Positions 44,001 to 53,850 of a stretch of DNA of 64,000 nucleotides are shown here, piece by piece. A program made the translations under genes and the position numbers. Origin of the DNA: Nicotiana tabacum (lineage: Eukaryota; Streptophyta; Magnoliopsida; Solanales; Solanaceae); contig NC_134082.1 of assembly GCF_000715075.1 (NCBI RefSeq), positions 58,181,466 to 58,245,465 on the forward strand. The letters run 5' to 3'. A model generated the notes under the pieces. It saw only the letters and a list, made by a program, of their open reading frames with translations, searched no databases and had not been told where the DNA came from. The number at the start of each line of letters is the position of its first letter. Within the stretch, counting starts at the first letter, position 1.

Positions 44001-44927
44001 CATGGGGTTGGTAGATTTGGGTTCAGGATGGCATGGGGGTTCTATGGTGTTCAGGGGAAGGTCACCGGCGTTCATGCCGCCGGTTTTCATGGTGGGGGAT
44101 ACAAGGGCGGCTCTAGGGTTTGAAGGGGATGAGGTTGAAGACGAAGGCTGGGGTTCGGATAGGGGGGGCAGGGTAGGATTATGGCCTTATATAGTTAATG
44201 GGTGGATTGATCTCGACCGTTAGATCAATCTAGATCTACGGTCTGGATCTGATAGCTTAAGTGGAACAGTGTCGTTTCAAGGGTAAAGGGTTGGGGTCGG
44301 TCCGGGTAAGATGGGTCGGGTTTATTGATGGGTTATGGGGAATTGATCTTGGCCGTTGATCACTCTGAGATCAACGGCCCAGATCAGGCACGACTCAAAC
44401 GACGTCGTTTGGACGTCCTGGGCATCAGGTGGCCTGGACCGGGCAGGCCTGGGTCTTGGGCTGTTTGTTTGGTCCAATTTTGTTAAAATTGGCCCAAGTC
44501 CGGAAGGGAAGGGGTCTTTTCTTTATTTTTTTTTATTATTTTTTTATTTAGTTATTTCCTTTTCCTTATTTATTTTAAAACAAAACTAAACCAAAAATCA
44601 AATTAAAATTAAATACACACTCAATACAATTATTTGCACACACACTAAAATATTTCAAAACAGGTAAAATCAAACAAATCAAATCACGGACGAAGATGCC
44701 TATTTATGATTTCTTTTTTTAACGACCGGATTACGGTTCGAATTACGCCTGACACACACATTTTGTATTTTAAATAAATAAATAAGAAAAAAATAAAAAT
44801 GGGTAAAAGTCACAAATAAATCAACAAGGTGCCGCACAGAAATCCAAAATTGTACAGCAGGGCCAATTATTTTTTTTATTTCTTTTTGGAGCGATTGTCG
44901 TGCGAAACAAAAAATCACGTGCTCACA
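41028..44927 (-). repeat. 5' LTR of the Ogre-type element (3.9 kb)
   Basis: Mate of 21805-25706, with the same ends and the same internal hairpins (43713-43764 and about 44350-44380). The low divergence implies insertion within roughly the last few hundred thousand years if typical plant substitution rates apply. Confidence 0.95.
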
Positions 44928-45194
44928 ATGAATGCTCTTATATAAGAACTGAAATCTCATTTGTAGCAGGGGACACTTATTGAAATTTATACAATTATTC
45001 ATTACTTTACTTTCAAATACTCTAAGCCGTAATTTTGGGAGTGATTATCAGTTCATTTCATATTTTCTTTATCAATTATTTCTATTCCTTGATCTATTCT
45101 TCCAAATTATTGGGAAAGTAAAGTAAAACTTGGTTATGAGTAACCCGATTTCTTCTAGATATTGACTTTGACCAAGAAATCTATTTTTCCGTCA
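44928..45194 (+). repeat. 5' LTR of the outer Tat element, right piece
   Basis: Continues the outer 5' LTR after the Ogre insertion. It aligns with 51376-51531 and 52478-52575 through ACTGAAATCTCATTTGTAG, TAAGCCGTAATTTTGG and TTTCTTCTAGATATTGA. The end is placed at a CA (45193-45194) just after the last shared block, so it is approximate. Confidence 0.8.
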
Positions 45195-45585
45195 CCGAAA
45201 ATCTGATAATCTGTTCACTTTCCAATCTTTAACAACCAACTATGTCAATTGTTAACGACAACAACCAGCTGAACCAACAAGGTGCAACTCCACCATACCA
45301 TATACCTACGAGATCCTCTCAACAGTCCCGTGGAAGTTTACCTGAAAGGTCCACTCCACGCGTTGATGATCAGCAAGACAACGACCAAACCGTGGAGCAA
45401 GACGCTCTAAAGCAATTGATTGTAGAACACGTGAACAATGCACTACAAGCTTTTGTCAGAGGATTACTTAATACGGCGCAAACTCCTCCACCAATTAATA
45501 CAACGACTTTGGAGAACCCGCGTTCAGGGCTTGATAATTTTTGAAGTGGAGGTATTCCTAATGAATCTCATGATGGAGGGTCAAG

Positions 45586-46629
45586 TAAGGGTGTCTAACG
45601 GGCAGGCCGGGCCAAGCTGGGTAGAAAAAATTAGTAACCGTACGGGTTGGGGGCCGAAACGGTTACGGGTTTGGACTTATCGGGTTTAACGAGTTCGGGT
45701 TCATCCGGGTAAAAAATGAACCGTAAGGGTTATGGGTACAAGGGACCGGACCGGGCTGGATTAGTGTAATTTTTAATTTATTTTGTATTTTGTATAACTA
45801 TTGTAAGTTATATTAATATAAAGTAAAAATATAAAGAATAAAATGAAGATGGAAAAAAATTGCACTTATAAATTTCAAGTGTTACATTTATTTCAAAGTT
45901 ACAAATTGAAGTTTACATTTAACAAGTAAATTAACGAAAAAAGAGTAAAACTAAATTTTCATGCATAATAATACTTCAAATTAATCTAACAAACTAAAAA
46001 ATTAATCATAAATACGTCTAATAATTTTAAAACAACACAAATTGTCTCAAATCAACTTAAATATGAATTTCTGGAGGACGTTCAAGACAACTCTTCATAT
46101 GCCTCCTTAAACAGCCTGTGTCACACTTTGGACGAAGATTTAAGACTCGACCACAGTTCTTGCACTTTACTTTGTGAGCTTCTTCATTTTCTTCTACCAC
46201 CTCAAAGTGTTCCCAAACATATGAGCGCACTCTAAAAGTACGGGCATGATTTAATTTGAATTGAAAAATTGAGATTGAGAAATGAGAGATGAGTGAAGAA
46301 ATGAAGAAGGAGGGGGGGGGTGTATTTATAGTTTTACAAAGGGTTAAATTTGTAATTACAAAAGGTGTTAATTTTTTAAAAAAAGGACCCCAAAAAGGGC
46401 TAATTGTGCAAATCAACCGTTGGGCAATGGTTCCAGGCCGGTTTAACCGGTTCTACAGTATTTCTGTTGACCGGGTTTGACCGGTCAGGGTAACCGGTTG
46501 AAAATAGGTGAATGGACCAAACCTCCTACTCCTTTAACCTAGCCCACTCGACCCCCTTATACCGGTCTGGGCCGGTTCCGATTTTAACCGGTCTGATTAC
46601 GGTTAAACCCGGTCCGTTAGACACCCTCA
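45586..46629 (-). mobile_element. hAT transposon (1044 bp) with a BED-finger fragment, inserted in gag
   Basis: The termini TAAGGGTGTCTAACGG and the reverse complement of CCGTTAGACACCCTCA agree at 15 of 16 positions. The 8-bp duplication is GGGTCAAG (45578-45585) and GGGTCAGG (46630-46637), with one mutation. The sub-terminal regions are rich in CCGG and ACCGG motifs. A 119-residue open frame on the - strand (46057-46416) has the BED zinc-finger pattern of hAT transposases (WEHFE, CKNCGR, HMKSC). The catalytic RNase-H-like region and dimerisation domain are absent, so the element is a deletion derivative. Confidence 0.92.
46057..46260 (-). pseudogene. BED zinc-finger fragment of a hAT transposase
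   Basis: The BED finger binds DNA in hAT transposases. About 60 residues carry the aromatic WEHFE start, the Cys pair CKNCGR, a central RPKCDTGCLRRH stretch and the closing HMKSC. A stop follows after PPEIHI at 46057. No ORF continues into the catalytic domain. Residues upstream of RSYVWEHFE are chance translation of the inverted-repeat side. Confidence 0.8.
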
Positions 46630-46637
46630 GGGTCAGG

Positions 46638-46830
46638 TATACCAAATAATTTTAATTTACAAGGTTTAGTGCTAACTTTGCATAAACATTTGAAATAACA
46701 AATCGATTGTATAAAGCAGATACCTGGTGTATCCCCCTTCCTCCGTGATCAAAGGGGTGAATATTGACAAGTATTCACAACAACCCTGAAGCCAAGTGCG
46801 ACACATTTACCGATTCCCAAAAAGTTAAAA
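46638..46830 (+). other. short gag linker of the outer element
   Basis: Sequence between the hAT insertion and the readable gag core. It is probably the degenerate middle of gag, with no motif visible. Confidence 0.5.
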
Positions 46831-49589
46831 ATGCTTGATATTCCCAAATATGATGGAACAACTGACCCTCGAGATCACGTAACTGCGTTCATTACCAGCA
46901 TGAAAGGCAACGATTTAACCAAATAGGAAATCGAATCAGTTTTGGTTAAAAAGTTTGGTGAAACACTCACAAAGGGAGCATTAATGTGGTATTCTCTTTC
47001 ACCTGAAAATTCTATTGATTCTTTTGCTAAACTTGCAGATTTATTTATAAAAGCACATTCGAGAGCTCAAAAAGTTGAAAAAAGGATGGAAGATATCTTT
47101 AAGGTTAAACAAGGGAGTACATAATTGCTCAGGGAATTTGTAGATAGATTCCAGCTGGAGAGGATGATGTTGCATCGAGTACCTAATAACTAGGCACCTA
47201 TGTCATTCTCAAGCAACTTGAACGAGAAAAGTTCAGAAGCCACGAGAAGGTTGAAAGAAAGTTTGCGAGAATTTCCTGCAACAACTTGGAACGATGTGTA
47301 CAACAGGTACAGTACGAAGTTGCAGATAGAAGAAGATACGGTTGCACAACTGAGAGCCGATGAAAGACTAGGATCGATATGTTCAGAATCAAAAAGGAGG
47401 TTCGATAAAAATAGGTACGAGCCGTACATGGGACCTGTAGGGCGAGACTCTCGATCTAAATAGGATAGTGCACGATTTGATTTAAGACCAAGGCAAAAAG
47501 ACGCGAGTTCTTCATCCAGGTTCAAAAAGGAACGACATGGCATTCCAATACACAAGCAAGAATAGGAGATTACAACTTTAACATCAGCACCTTTGAGTTA
47601 CTGGTTGTTTTAAGAGGTATAAGGAATAAGGTGCGATGGCCTAAAAAAATGAGATCAGATCCAAGCAAAAGAAATCCAGATTTCTGGTGCGAATTTCATA
47701 ATGATCATGGTCATAGAACAACATATTGTAGGCTTCTACATGAAGAGGTCGAGCATTTATTGAAGTAGGGTTATCTTACTAATCTGTTCATTGAGAAAGG
47801 GAGACAATCATACATGAAGAACAAATAAGAGTCCCCAAAACCTCCATCACGAAAAAGAACAGTCAACGTTATAATTGGAGGAAATGAGGTCAATGGAGTA
47901 ACATAAACAACCGCGAAAAAGACATCAAAAATCACAGTTACTCATGGAAAGCGAGTTTGCCAAGTTTTGGATAGCGACAATATAACATTCGACGATGAGG
48001 ATGTAGATGGCTTGATGATTTATCACAACTATGCACTGGTAATATCTTTACTTGTACATGATACTAACATAAAACGAGTTTAGATTGATCCATGTAGCTC
48101 AGTGAACATTATTTTACTGAGGGCGGTGAATGAAATGCAAGATAATGATAAGGTCATTCCAAAAGCACGGTCCTTGTTCGGGTTTGATAATTCAAGCGTT
48201 ATTACAAAAAGGGAAGTTGTACTTACCACATTTGTAGAAGAGGTCATCAAGGATCAAAGTTCCAGGTGATAGACACGGACATGGCCTATAATATAATTCT
48301 GGGAAGACAGTGGATTCATGATATGGACGATGTCCCCTCCACATTGCATCAAGTTATCAAATTTTCTTCACAATAGGGAATTCGTCAAATCCGTGGAGAT
48401 CAACAAGCTTCAAGAAGTATCAACTCAGTGGTGATCGCAAGCATGATAGCCAATGATGTAGATGCAAAATAGCAATTACAGAATTCAGTTGAGGACACTA
48501 TTGCAAAAACCTCATCTGAAGACACACATGGACAGACTGATGTTGATTTAAGACCTAATGTGATTCAAGAGCCAAGAGAAAATGAAAATATTAAAACAAC
48601 TACCGAGGAGCTCGAAGCTATAATATTATTTGTCCACTGGCCGGACAAAAAAATCTACATCGGAGCAAATTTGAGTCCAGAAATAAAAGGTAAGGTAATT
48701 GAATTTTTACGTGCTAACATAGATTGCTTTGCTTGGTCGCACTCAGATATGACATATATACCACCGGAGGTAATGACTCATAAGCTGAATGAGGATCCTT
48801 TACACCCACCGGTTAAGCAGAAGAAAATGAAGAAGGTCTTTCAAAAATCAAGTGATCCAAGATGATGTACAAAAGCTTTTAAAAATTGATTCAGTACGAG
48901 AGGTAAAGCACCCTGACGTGTTAGCTAATACTGTTGTGGTTCTAAAAAAGAATGGAAAATGGCGAGTTTGCATAGACTATACTGATTTAAGTAAGGCTTG
49001 TCCTAAAGATTCATTTCCTTTACCACATATAGATCAATTAATTGATTCTACTGTAGGTCATGAACTTTTAAGTTTTTTAGACGCATATTCAGGTTATAAC
49101 CAAATAAAAATGGACCCTCTAGATGAAGAGAAAACTTCTCTTATCACATACAAGGAGACTTATTGTTACAAAGTCATACCATTTGGCTTGAAAAATGCTG
49201 GAGCCATATATCAAAGATTGGTGACTAAAATATTCTAAGAACATCTGGGAAAAACCATGAAAGTCTACATAGACGATATGTTGGTCAAGTCAATACAAGC
49301 AGGGTATCATTTTCAACACTTGTCAGATACCTTTGAGATTCTCCGCAAGTACAATATGAAGTTAAATCCAGAAAAATTGCTTTTGGAATAGCTTCAGGTA
49401 AGTTTTTGGGTTTTCTTATTTCTAACTGAGGTATTGAAGTAAATCCCGCACAGATCAAAGCTATTGAGGAGATACTAGATATACTCACGAGCAAGAAAAA
49501 AGTGCAGAGATTAACAGGTAGGATAGCAACTTTGGAGAGATTTATACTAAAGTCATTAGAAAAAAGTTTTAAATTCTTTTCGGGGTTGA

Positions 49590-50165
49590 AAAAGCAAACA
49601 TGGGACCAATCTGGCCAAGGTAAACATTAAAATAGCGACAAAACTCGATGATCACTATGGGAGGCTTAAACCCTAAAGTGAAAAGGTAGGTATAAACGAA
49701 AGAAAAACCTGCATGGTAAGAGGTGATTCTTTGATTAGCATCAGGAATTAAAACTGAGATATCTGATTTCCAATTACATTCTCGTCGAACTAAAGAAAGA
49801 AGACCAGGAGTGATTAAACATGGGTAAAATTCAGCAGGGTTAAAGGAAGCTATAGAAGAAACTTGATTCTTCATGGCCTCACGATCTAATACAAAAGAAA
49901 ACTCTTGAGGAACAATCTCAAAAACCGTAGGCTCACGCTTGGGTCATTATGGTCCCCTATTTTTAGAAGAAGATCTAGGGGTCAAATGAGCCCTAGGTCT
50001 AGAAGAAGATGGCCTGGCGGAACTACTTTGAGAAATAGAACTACGAGTAGATAACAAACCAAGGCTGTAGAGTCTACCACCTCTCCTACTCTTAGTAGGA
50101 GCAGCAGAAGGAGCGAGCTCGTCAATGATCACAACTTTTCGAGGGTATGGTGTTGAAGAAGACAT
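49590..50165 (-). pseudogene. antisense ORF of the outer Tat element (truncated)
   Basis: On the strand opposite gag-pol and next to the 3' LTR, one frame reads MSSSTPYPRKVVIIDELAPS, a Ser/Arg-rich stretch, a double stop TAA TGA (about 49947), then PTVFEIVPQEFSF, FNPAEFYPCLITPGLLSLVR and GFSFVYTYLFTLGFKPPI to VYLGQIGP. I recognise this wording as the plant transposon-associated protein that often sits in antisense orientation near the 3' end of Retand/Tat elements; its function is unknown. The frame reaches the deletion junction at about 49600-49615, so its C-terminal half is lost along with integrase. The match is from memory. Confidence 0.65.
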
Positions 50166-50246
50166 GTTTAACCAAGAAAATATAGAGGAAAAGTATAGAA
50201 CTACGAATGAGGGTTAAGATGATGGATACAGAGAAGAAGGAAGAAA

Positions 50247-50638
50247 CAACAACAACAACAACAATAACGACCCAGTATAATCCCACAAGTGGGGTATGGG
50301 GAGGGTAATATGTACGCAGACCTTACCCCTACCCCGAAGGGTAGAGAGGCTGTTTCCAGGAGACCCTCGGCTCAAAAAAAGCAACAGGAACCGATATATT
50401 AGTACCATAAAAATGCATAATAAAATAACAATAATATAAGAGATATGAAATACAGAATACGAAATACAAAATAGATGGTTGGTATAGTAAAACTAGCAGG
50501 TAAAGCCCTGCATCAATAGACGACCAATGACATTCTTAGTCTAACTCCTAACTGGCTAGTCTCACTCTATTGTGCTGTAGAAATATTCACAAGTTTCCCC
50601 TAACCTACAACCTTAATGCTCAACCTCCATAATTCCCT
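50247..50638 (-). mobile_element. 392-bp (GTT)n-tailed retroposon with 17-bp target duplication
   Basis: The perfect duplication AGAGAAGAAGGAAGAAA lies at 50230-50246 and 50639-50655. On the - strand the insert ends in (GTT)n preceded by the TS-like block also seen at 5121-5215 and 54753-54842. About 250 nt of additional 5' sequence is included within the same duplication. It is therefore either a long SINE or a 5'-truncated LINE sharing its tail with the SINE. Confidence 0.88.
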
Positions 50639-50988
50639 AGAGAAGAAGGAAGAAAGTTTCAAGAAATCAAAAAAAAAAAAGATGAAGTATTTATAAGGAG
50701 ATACAACCGTCGTTAAAATTGATCATTATGAAGTGTCATAATGGAACCGTCACTTCGTGACTGACGCACCCGCAGAAAAAAACCATAAAAAGTGCTGAGA
50801 AACTGCTGAACCAATCATGAGAAGCCATGTGGCATGCACATTAAATGAATGTGACATGTGTCACATCGATTCTGAATGAGGCATAATGATACTCGAGAAA
50901 TGGCGGCAAGGAATTCCCGCCACAAAAACTTACCACTTTCCGAATATTCAAAATATGTGTGTGTGTATGTGGGGGGGGGGGGACTATC

Positions 50989-51531
50989 TGTATTGGTGGA
51001 AAAAGACATGAAACGTGGACTATCACCAGGATGATAGAGCACGGTACGTGGAACATCGATGTAATGACAAGTGACATTTTTAATTAGACGAGTTAAAGAA
51101 TGCGGAAAAGGTACGGGAGAAACATTCACAGGATTACACTGAGGAAAAATCCGGACCTAATAGTTGTAAAAGGAGAAACAAGAACGAAATAAATAAAGGT
51201 TGTGAAGAAGGAAAGATACATGAACCTGTCATAAATAAGGAAGAGAAATCGGTGCAGTTACATGTTTAATCATAAATATTTCCATTACGATTGTATATGA
51301 TAACAGATAATCAAGGTAATTAATACCATCAGTGAGCCCGAATTAAGTAAGGGAACCGTTATAATTGTATACTTCTATATACGGACTGAAATCTCATTTG
51401 TAGTAGGGGACAATTATTGAAATTTATATAGTTATTCTTTACTTCACTCTCAACGCTCTAAGCCGTAATTTTGGTAGTGATTATCAGTTCATTTCATATT
51501 TTCTTTGTCAATTATTTTCATTCCTTGATCT
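50989..51531 (+). repeat. 3' LTR of the outer Tat element, left piece
   Basis: Begins TGTATTGGTGG after a run of 12 G (50971-50982) and aligns with both pieces of the 5' LTR. At about 51375 it runs uninterrupted through the site where the Ogre-type element sits in the 5' LTR. Confidence 0.88.
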
Positions 51532-52469
51532 AGGGGTATAACAAATGAAACCGACAAACCTCACCAATCCGATAATCCGAGTCAAATCGAGAAAAAAAAT
51601 CCGACTATGATTTAGTTTGATTTGGTTTGGTATTGGAAAAAAACCCGACCATATTTGGTTTGGTTTATTTTTAACTAAAAAAAGTCAAACCAAAACTAAA
51701 CCAACCCGACATTATATATAGACGTTTTAAATATATTTAATACATAAAAATATTTATTGTAGTGTAGTTTATGAATATTTCTTAAGCTTTTTCATAATTT
51801 TATCTTTTCACAAATTATTTCAAGCTTGAACTTATAATTTTTGGATGATCTAATACGTTTTATAATTCATAAATGTTAGTAACTCAAATAAATCCTAAAT
51901 CAATATCAAATTAATACTAATATTAATAAAAGACATTCAATTCAATTGTACTATGAATGAAAATAATGTTGGATATTTATTTTTTAGTTTTTCTGTGATT
52001 TAGATAAAAACCATAACTTATTTTTCTTTTAGTTTTTAGTCATGTAAATAACAATACTTATTAGTCGTACTTATTTTAGCAACTTATCAGTATTTTTAAA
52101 ATATGTTTGTTTTCATTATGGCTTATTAATAATACTTATTTTATGCAATTTTATTATCTTAATTGTTGAATATTTTAGTACAATGCCATGACTCATCTTA
52201 TATTTATGTTATTTTATTGAAAAACACCTTATATAGTTCTATTTTACTATGATTAAAGAAATATTTGGAGCACAAATTTTATATTTTGTGCTATGAAGAC
52301 TTTATGAAGAAAAAAAACCGAAAACCCCGAAAACCCAAAAAACCCGAGAAAAATCGAGATTGAAAAACCTGACTTTTCTTGGTTTGATTGGTCCTTAGAT
52401 TTAATAACCCGATATAATTGGTTTGGTTTGGTAATTCAAAAATCCGAACCAACCCAACCTATATACACA
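51532..52469. mobile_element. non-autonomous hAT (938 bp) in the 3' LTR
   Basis: The LTR text is split within CTTGATCT, which recurs on the other side as GTTGATCT (51524-51531 and 52470-52477), an 8-bp hAT-type duplication. Ends are AGGGGTATA and TATACACA (partly facing). Sub-terminal TTTGGTTTGG and CCAAACC motifs and an AT-rich core are typical. No transposase is present. Confidence 0.85.
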
Positions 52470-52477
52470 GTTGATCT

Positions 52478-52580
52478 ATTCTCCCAAATTGTTGGAAAAG
52501 TGAAGTAAAACTTGATTATCAGTAACCTGATTTCTTCTAGATATTGATTTTGACTGAGAAATCTATTTTTGGGTTAAACA
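52478..52580 (+). repeat. 3' LTR of the outer Tat element, right piece
   Basis: Aligns with 45098-45190 (GTGAAGTAAAACTTGATTAT, TTTCTTCTAGATATTGA). The final CA is placed at 52579-52580, before CCTAG. Confidence 0.75.
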
Positions 52581-52585
52581 CCTAG

Positions 52586-53850
52586 AAAAATAATGAGAAT
52601 AATCAAATTAAAATTTACTTTCAGTTTCAGTGTGAACGCTGACAAACTAAAAAGGTGAGATTTAGGAATTAACATCTTTCGTATCAAGGAAAAAACACTG
52701 ATCCACTTTTAGTTTGGATTTGACACGGAAAGAAATCCGACTAGGATGTCTAATTTAAGTCGTTTGATATAGGCAAGAAATCGGGCGAGACTTTGCTTTA
52801 TTGGAGTAGTCATGTACACACACGTAAAAATTAATTAAAAAAAAATTGTTAATGTAAGACGTTTTTGTTAAAGCATGTGTATTTATTTGATGAAAATCTG
52901 TTTTGTGACAAAGAGACTACAAGTGTCCTAGAAAATGAAGGGCTCGACAACAATCTGACGCTTAGATCAATTTCTCAGTTGATCCGATAGCAACGAAAAT
53001 ATTAACTGGGTTAGTCATTTTTGGGCGGTTATTAGAGTTTAACCATTTTTTAAAAATATATTTTAGCAAATTAGTTATTGATCCGATTAAATTGACGTTT
53101 TTGTTCCTAACTAAAACACATAAGAAACTCCAACAATCGGTGCTAAAAATTGTTGCTCTTCAAACTTCAGAAAAGATTTATGGAGTTTGAAATTCTCCTA
53201 TACGTGAAACCCCATCATAATATGCTGAGTTGCAGAACTTTAATAGGTAAAAACCTAGCATATAGTGTTGGAGTTTAAGACTTTTGAAGGTAAAAGTCCA
53301 ACATATTCTACTGGAATTTAGAACTTTTAAAGGCGAAACCCATCACACTTTGCTAAAGTTCAAATTAAGATTGAAATTAAAAAATTTAACCCTCGTATGC
53401 GGAATCCTTCATTGTTAATAAGGATGGAGTATTATGTTTTTTGGGTGAAAGTTTATCCGCATCTCATATTTATATTAAACTTAAATATAAAATGTCTTGC
53501 ATACATATTTATCATTTAATCAATATATTAGTATTACTTTAATATTTTACCTAATAAAGTTAATTTATGTATACTTGATAAGTATTTTCCATATTTTAGG
53601 TGTAGTGTGGTGTACGTGGGAGTTGGGCGATGGAAGGCAGTGACTTTCGGAGGTTCCATCACGTACCAGTTTTTGCCATGCAACCACCTTAATGCCACTT
53701 TTTCCCTTCTCAAACAGAAAATAAAGGGGGAAGAAAGGAAAATTCTGATCCCATTTCCCCCTTTTTTTTCTCCTTCCTCAAAAATATTCACCATTTTAGA
53801 GTAATAATACTTCCTTTCTAATTCTCTATAGATATAGATTTGACGTAACA
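52586..53850. other. upstream region of the ALIS gene, with a weak 44-bp repeat
   Basis: AT-rich intergenic DNA. At about 53205-53365, three to four diverged units of about 44 bp (of the form CCAACATATTCTACTGGAATT...GGCGAAACC) repeat in tandem. The last 150-250 nt should contain the ALIS promoter and 5' UTR; I cannot place the transcription start. Open frames here (53534-53878 -, 53607-53804 +) are not supported. Confidence 0.5.

Larger units (their letters stand above)
21805..44927 (-). mobile_element. nearly complete Ogre-type (Tat lineage) retrotransposon, 23.1 kb
   Basis: The element reads on the - strand. Its LTRs (5' at 41028-44927, 3' at 21805-25706) are 3.9 kb and about 99% identical by eye. 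Between them, in element order, lie a primer-binding site, leader, ORF1, gag-protease-G-patch, a short intron, RT-RNase H-second RNase H-integrase, a 3' region with a tandem array, and a polypurine tract. Great size, ORF1 upstream of gag, an intron between protease and RT, and an archaeal-type second RNase H are established Ogre hallmarks. It sits in the 5' LTR of the outer Tat element. The expected 5-bp duplication is not exact (ATTGT on the left, ATGAA on the right). The uninterrupted 3' LTR (51360-51400) shows the empty site. Confidence 0.95.
45242..49615 (+). pseudogene. gag-protease-RT remains of the outer Tat element
   Basis: Gag starts at 45242 (MSIVNDNNQLNQQGATPPY), is cut by a hAT at 45586, and resumes after 46630. 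The gag core is MLDIPKYDGTTDPRDHV (46831) and ALMWYSLSPENSIDSFAKL (46980), with a zinc-finger-like WCEFHNDHGHRTTYC near 47680. Protease pieces are IDPCSSVNII (near 48090) and YNIILGRQWIHDMDDVPSTL (near 48290). RT has NGKWRVCIDYTDLSKACP (near 48950), IPFGLKNAGAIYQRL (near 49180) and VYIDDMLVKS (near 49262). Stops near 45542, 46924, 47122, 47192, 47766 and 49236, among others, kill it. The reading ends inside the RT thumb at about 49600-49615, where RNase H and integrase are missing by deletion. Confidence 0.9.
21420..52580 (+). mobile_element. old Tat-lineage (Retand/Ogre-like) gypsy element carrying four nested insertions
   Basis: Two related LTRs start TGTATTGGTGG at 21420 and 50989. The 5' LTR is split by the Ogre-type element (21420-21804 plus 44928-45194, about 652 bp). 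The 3' LTR is split by a hAT (50989-51531 plus 52478-52580, about 646 bp). Between them, on the + strand, lie a broken gag, protease and RT, and an antisense ORF. A run of 12 G precedes the 3' LTR. The flanking 5-mers TCTAG (21415-21419) and CCTAG (52581-52585) could be a decayed target duplication. LTR divergence of more than 10% by eye makes it much older than its passengers. Confidence 0.82.

Noticed and set aside
23096..44589. Paired frames such as 23096-23428 and 42294-42650
   Set aside because: They occur in both Ogre LTRs. Repeated non-coding sequence explains them better than a gene pair.
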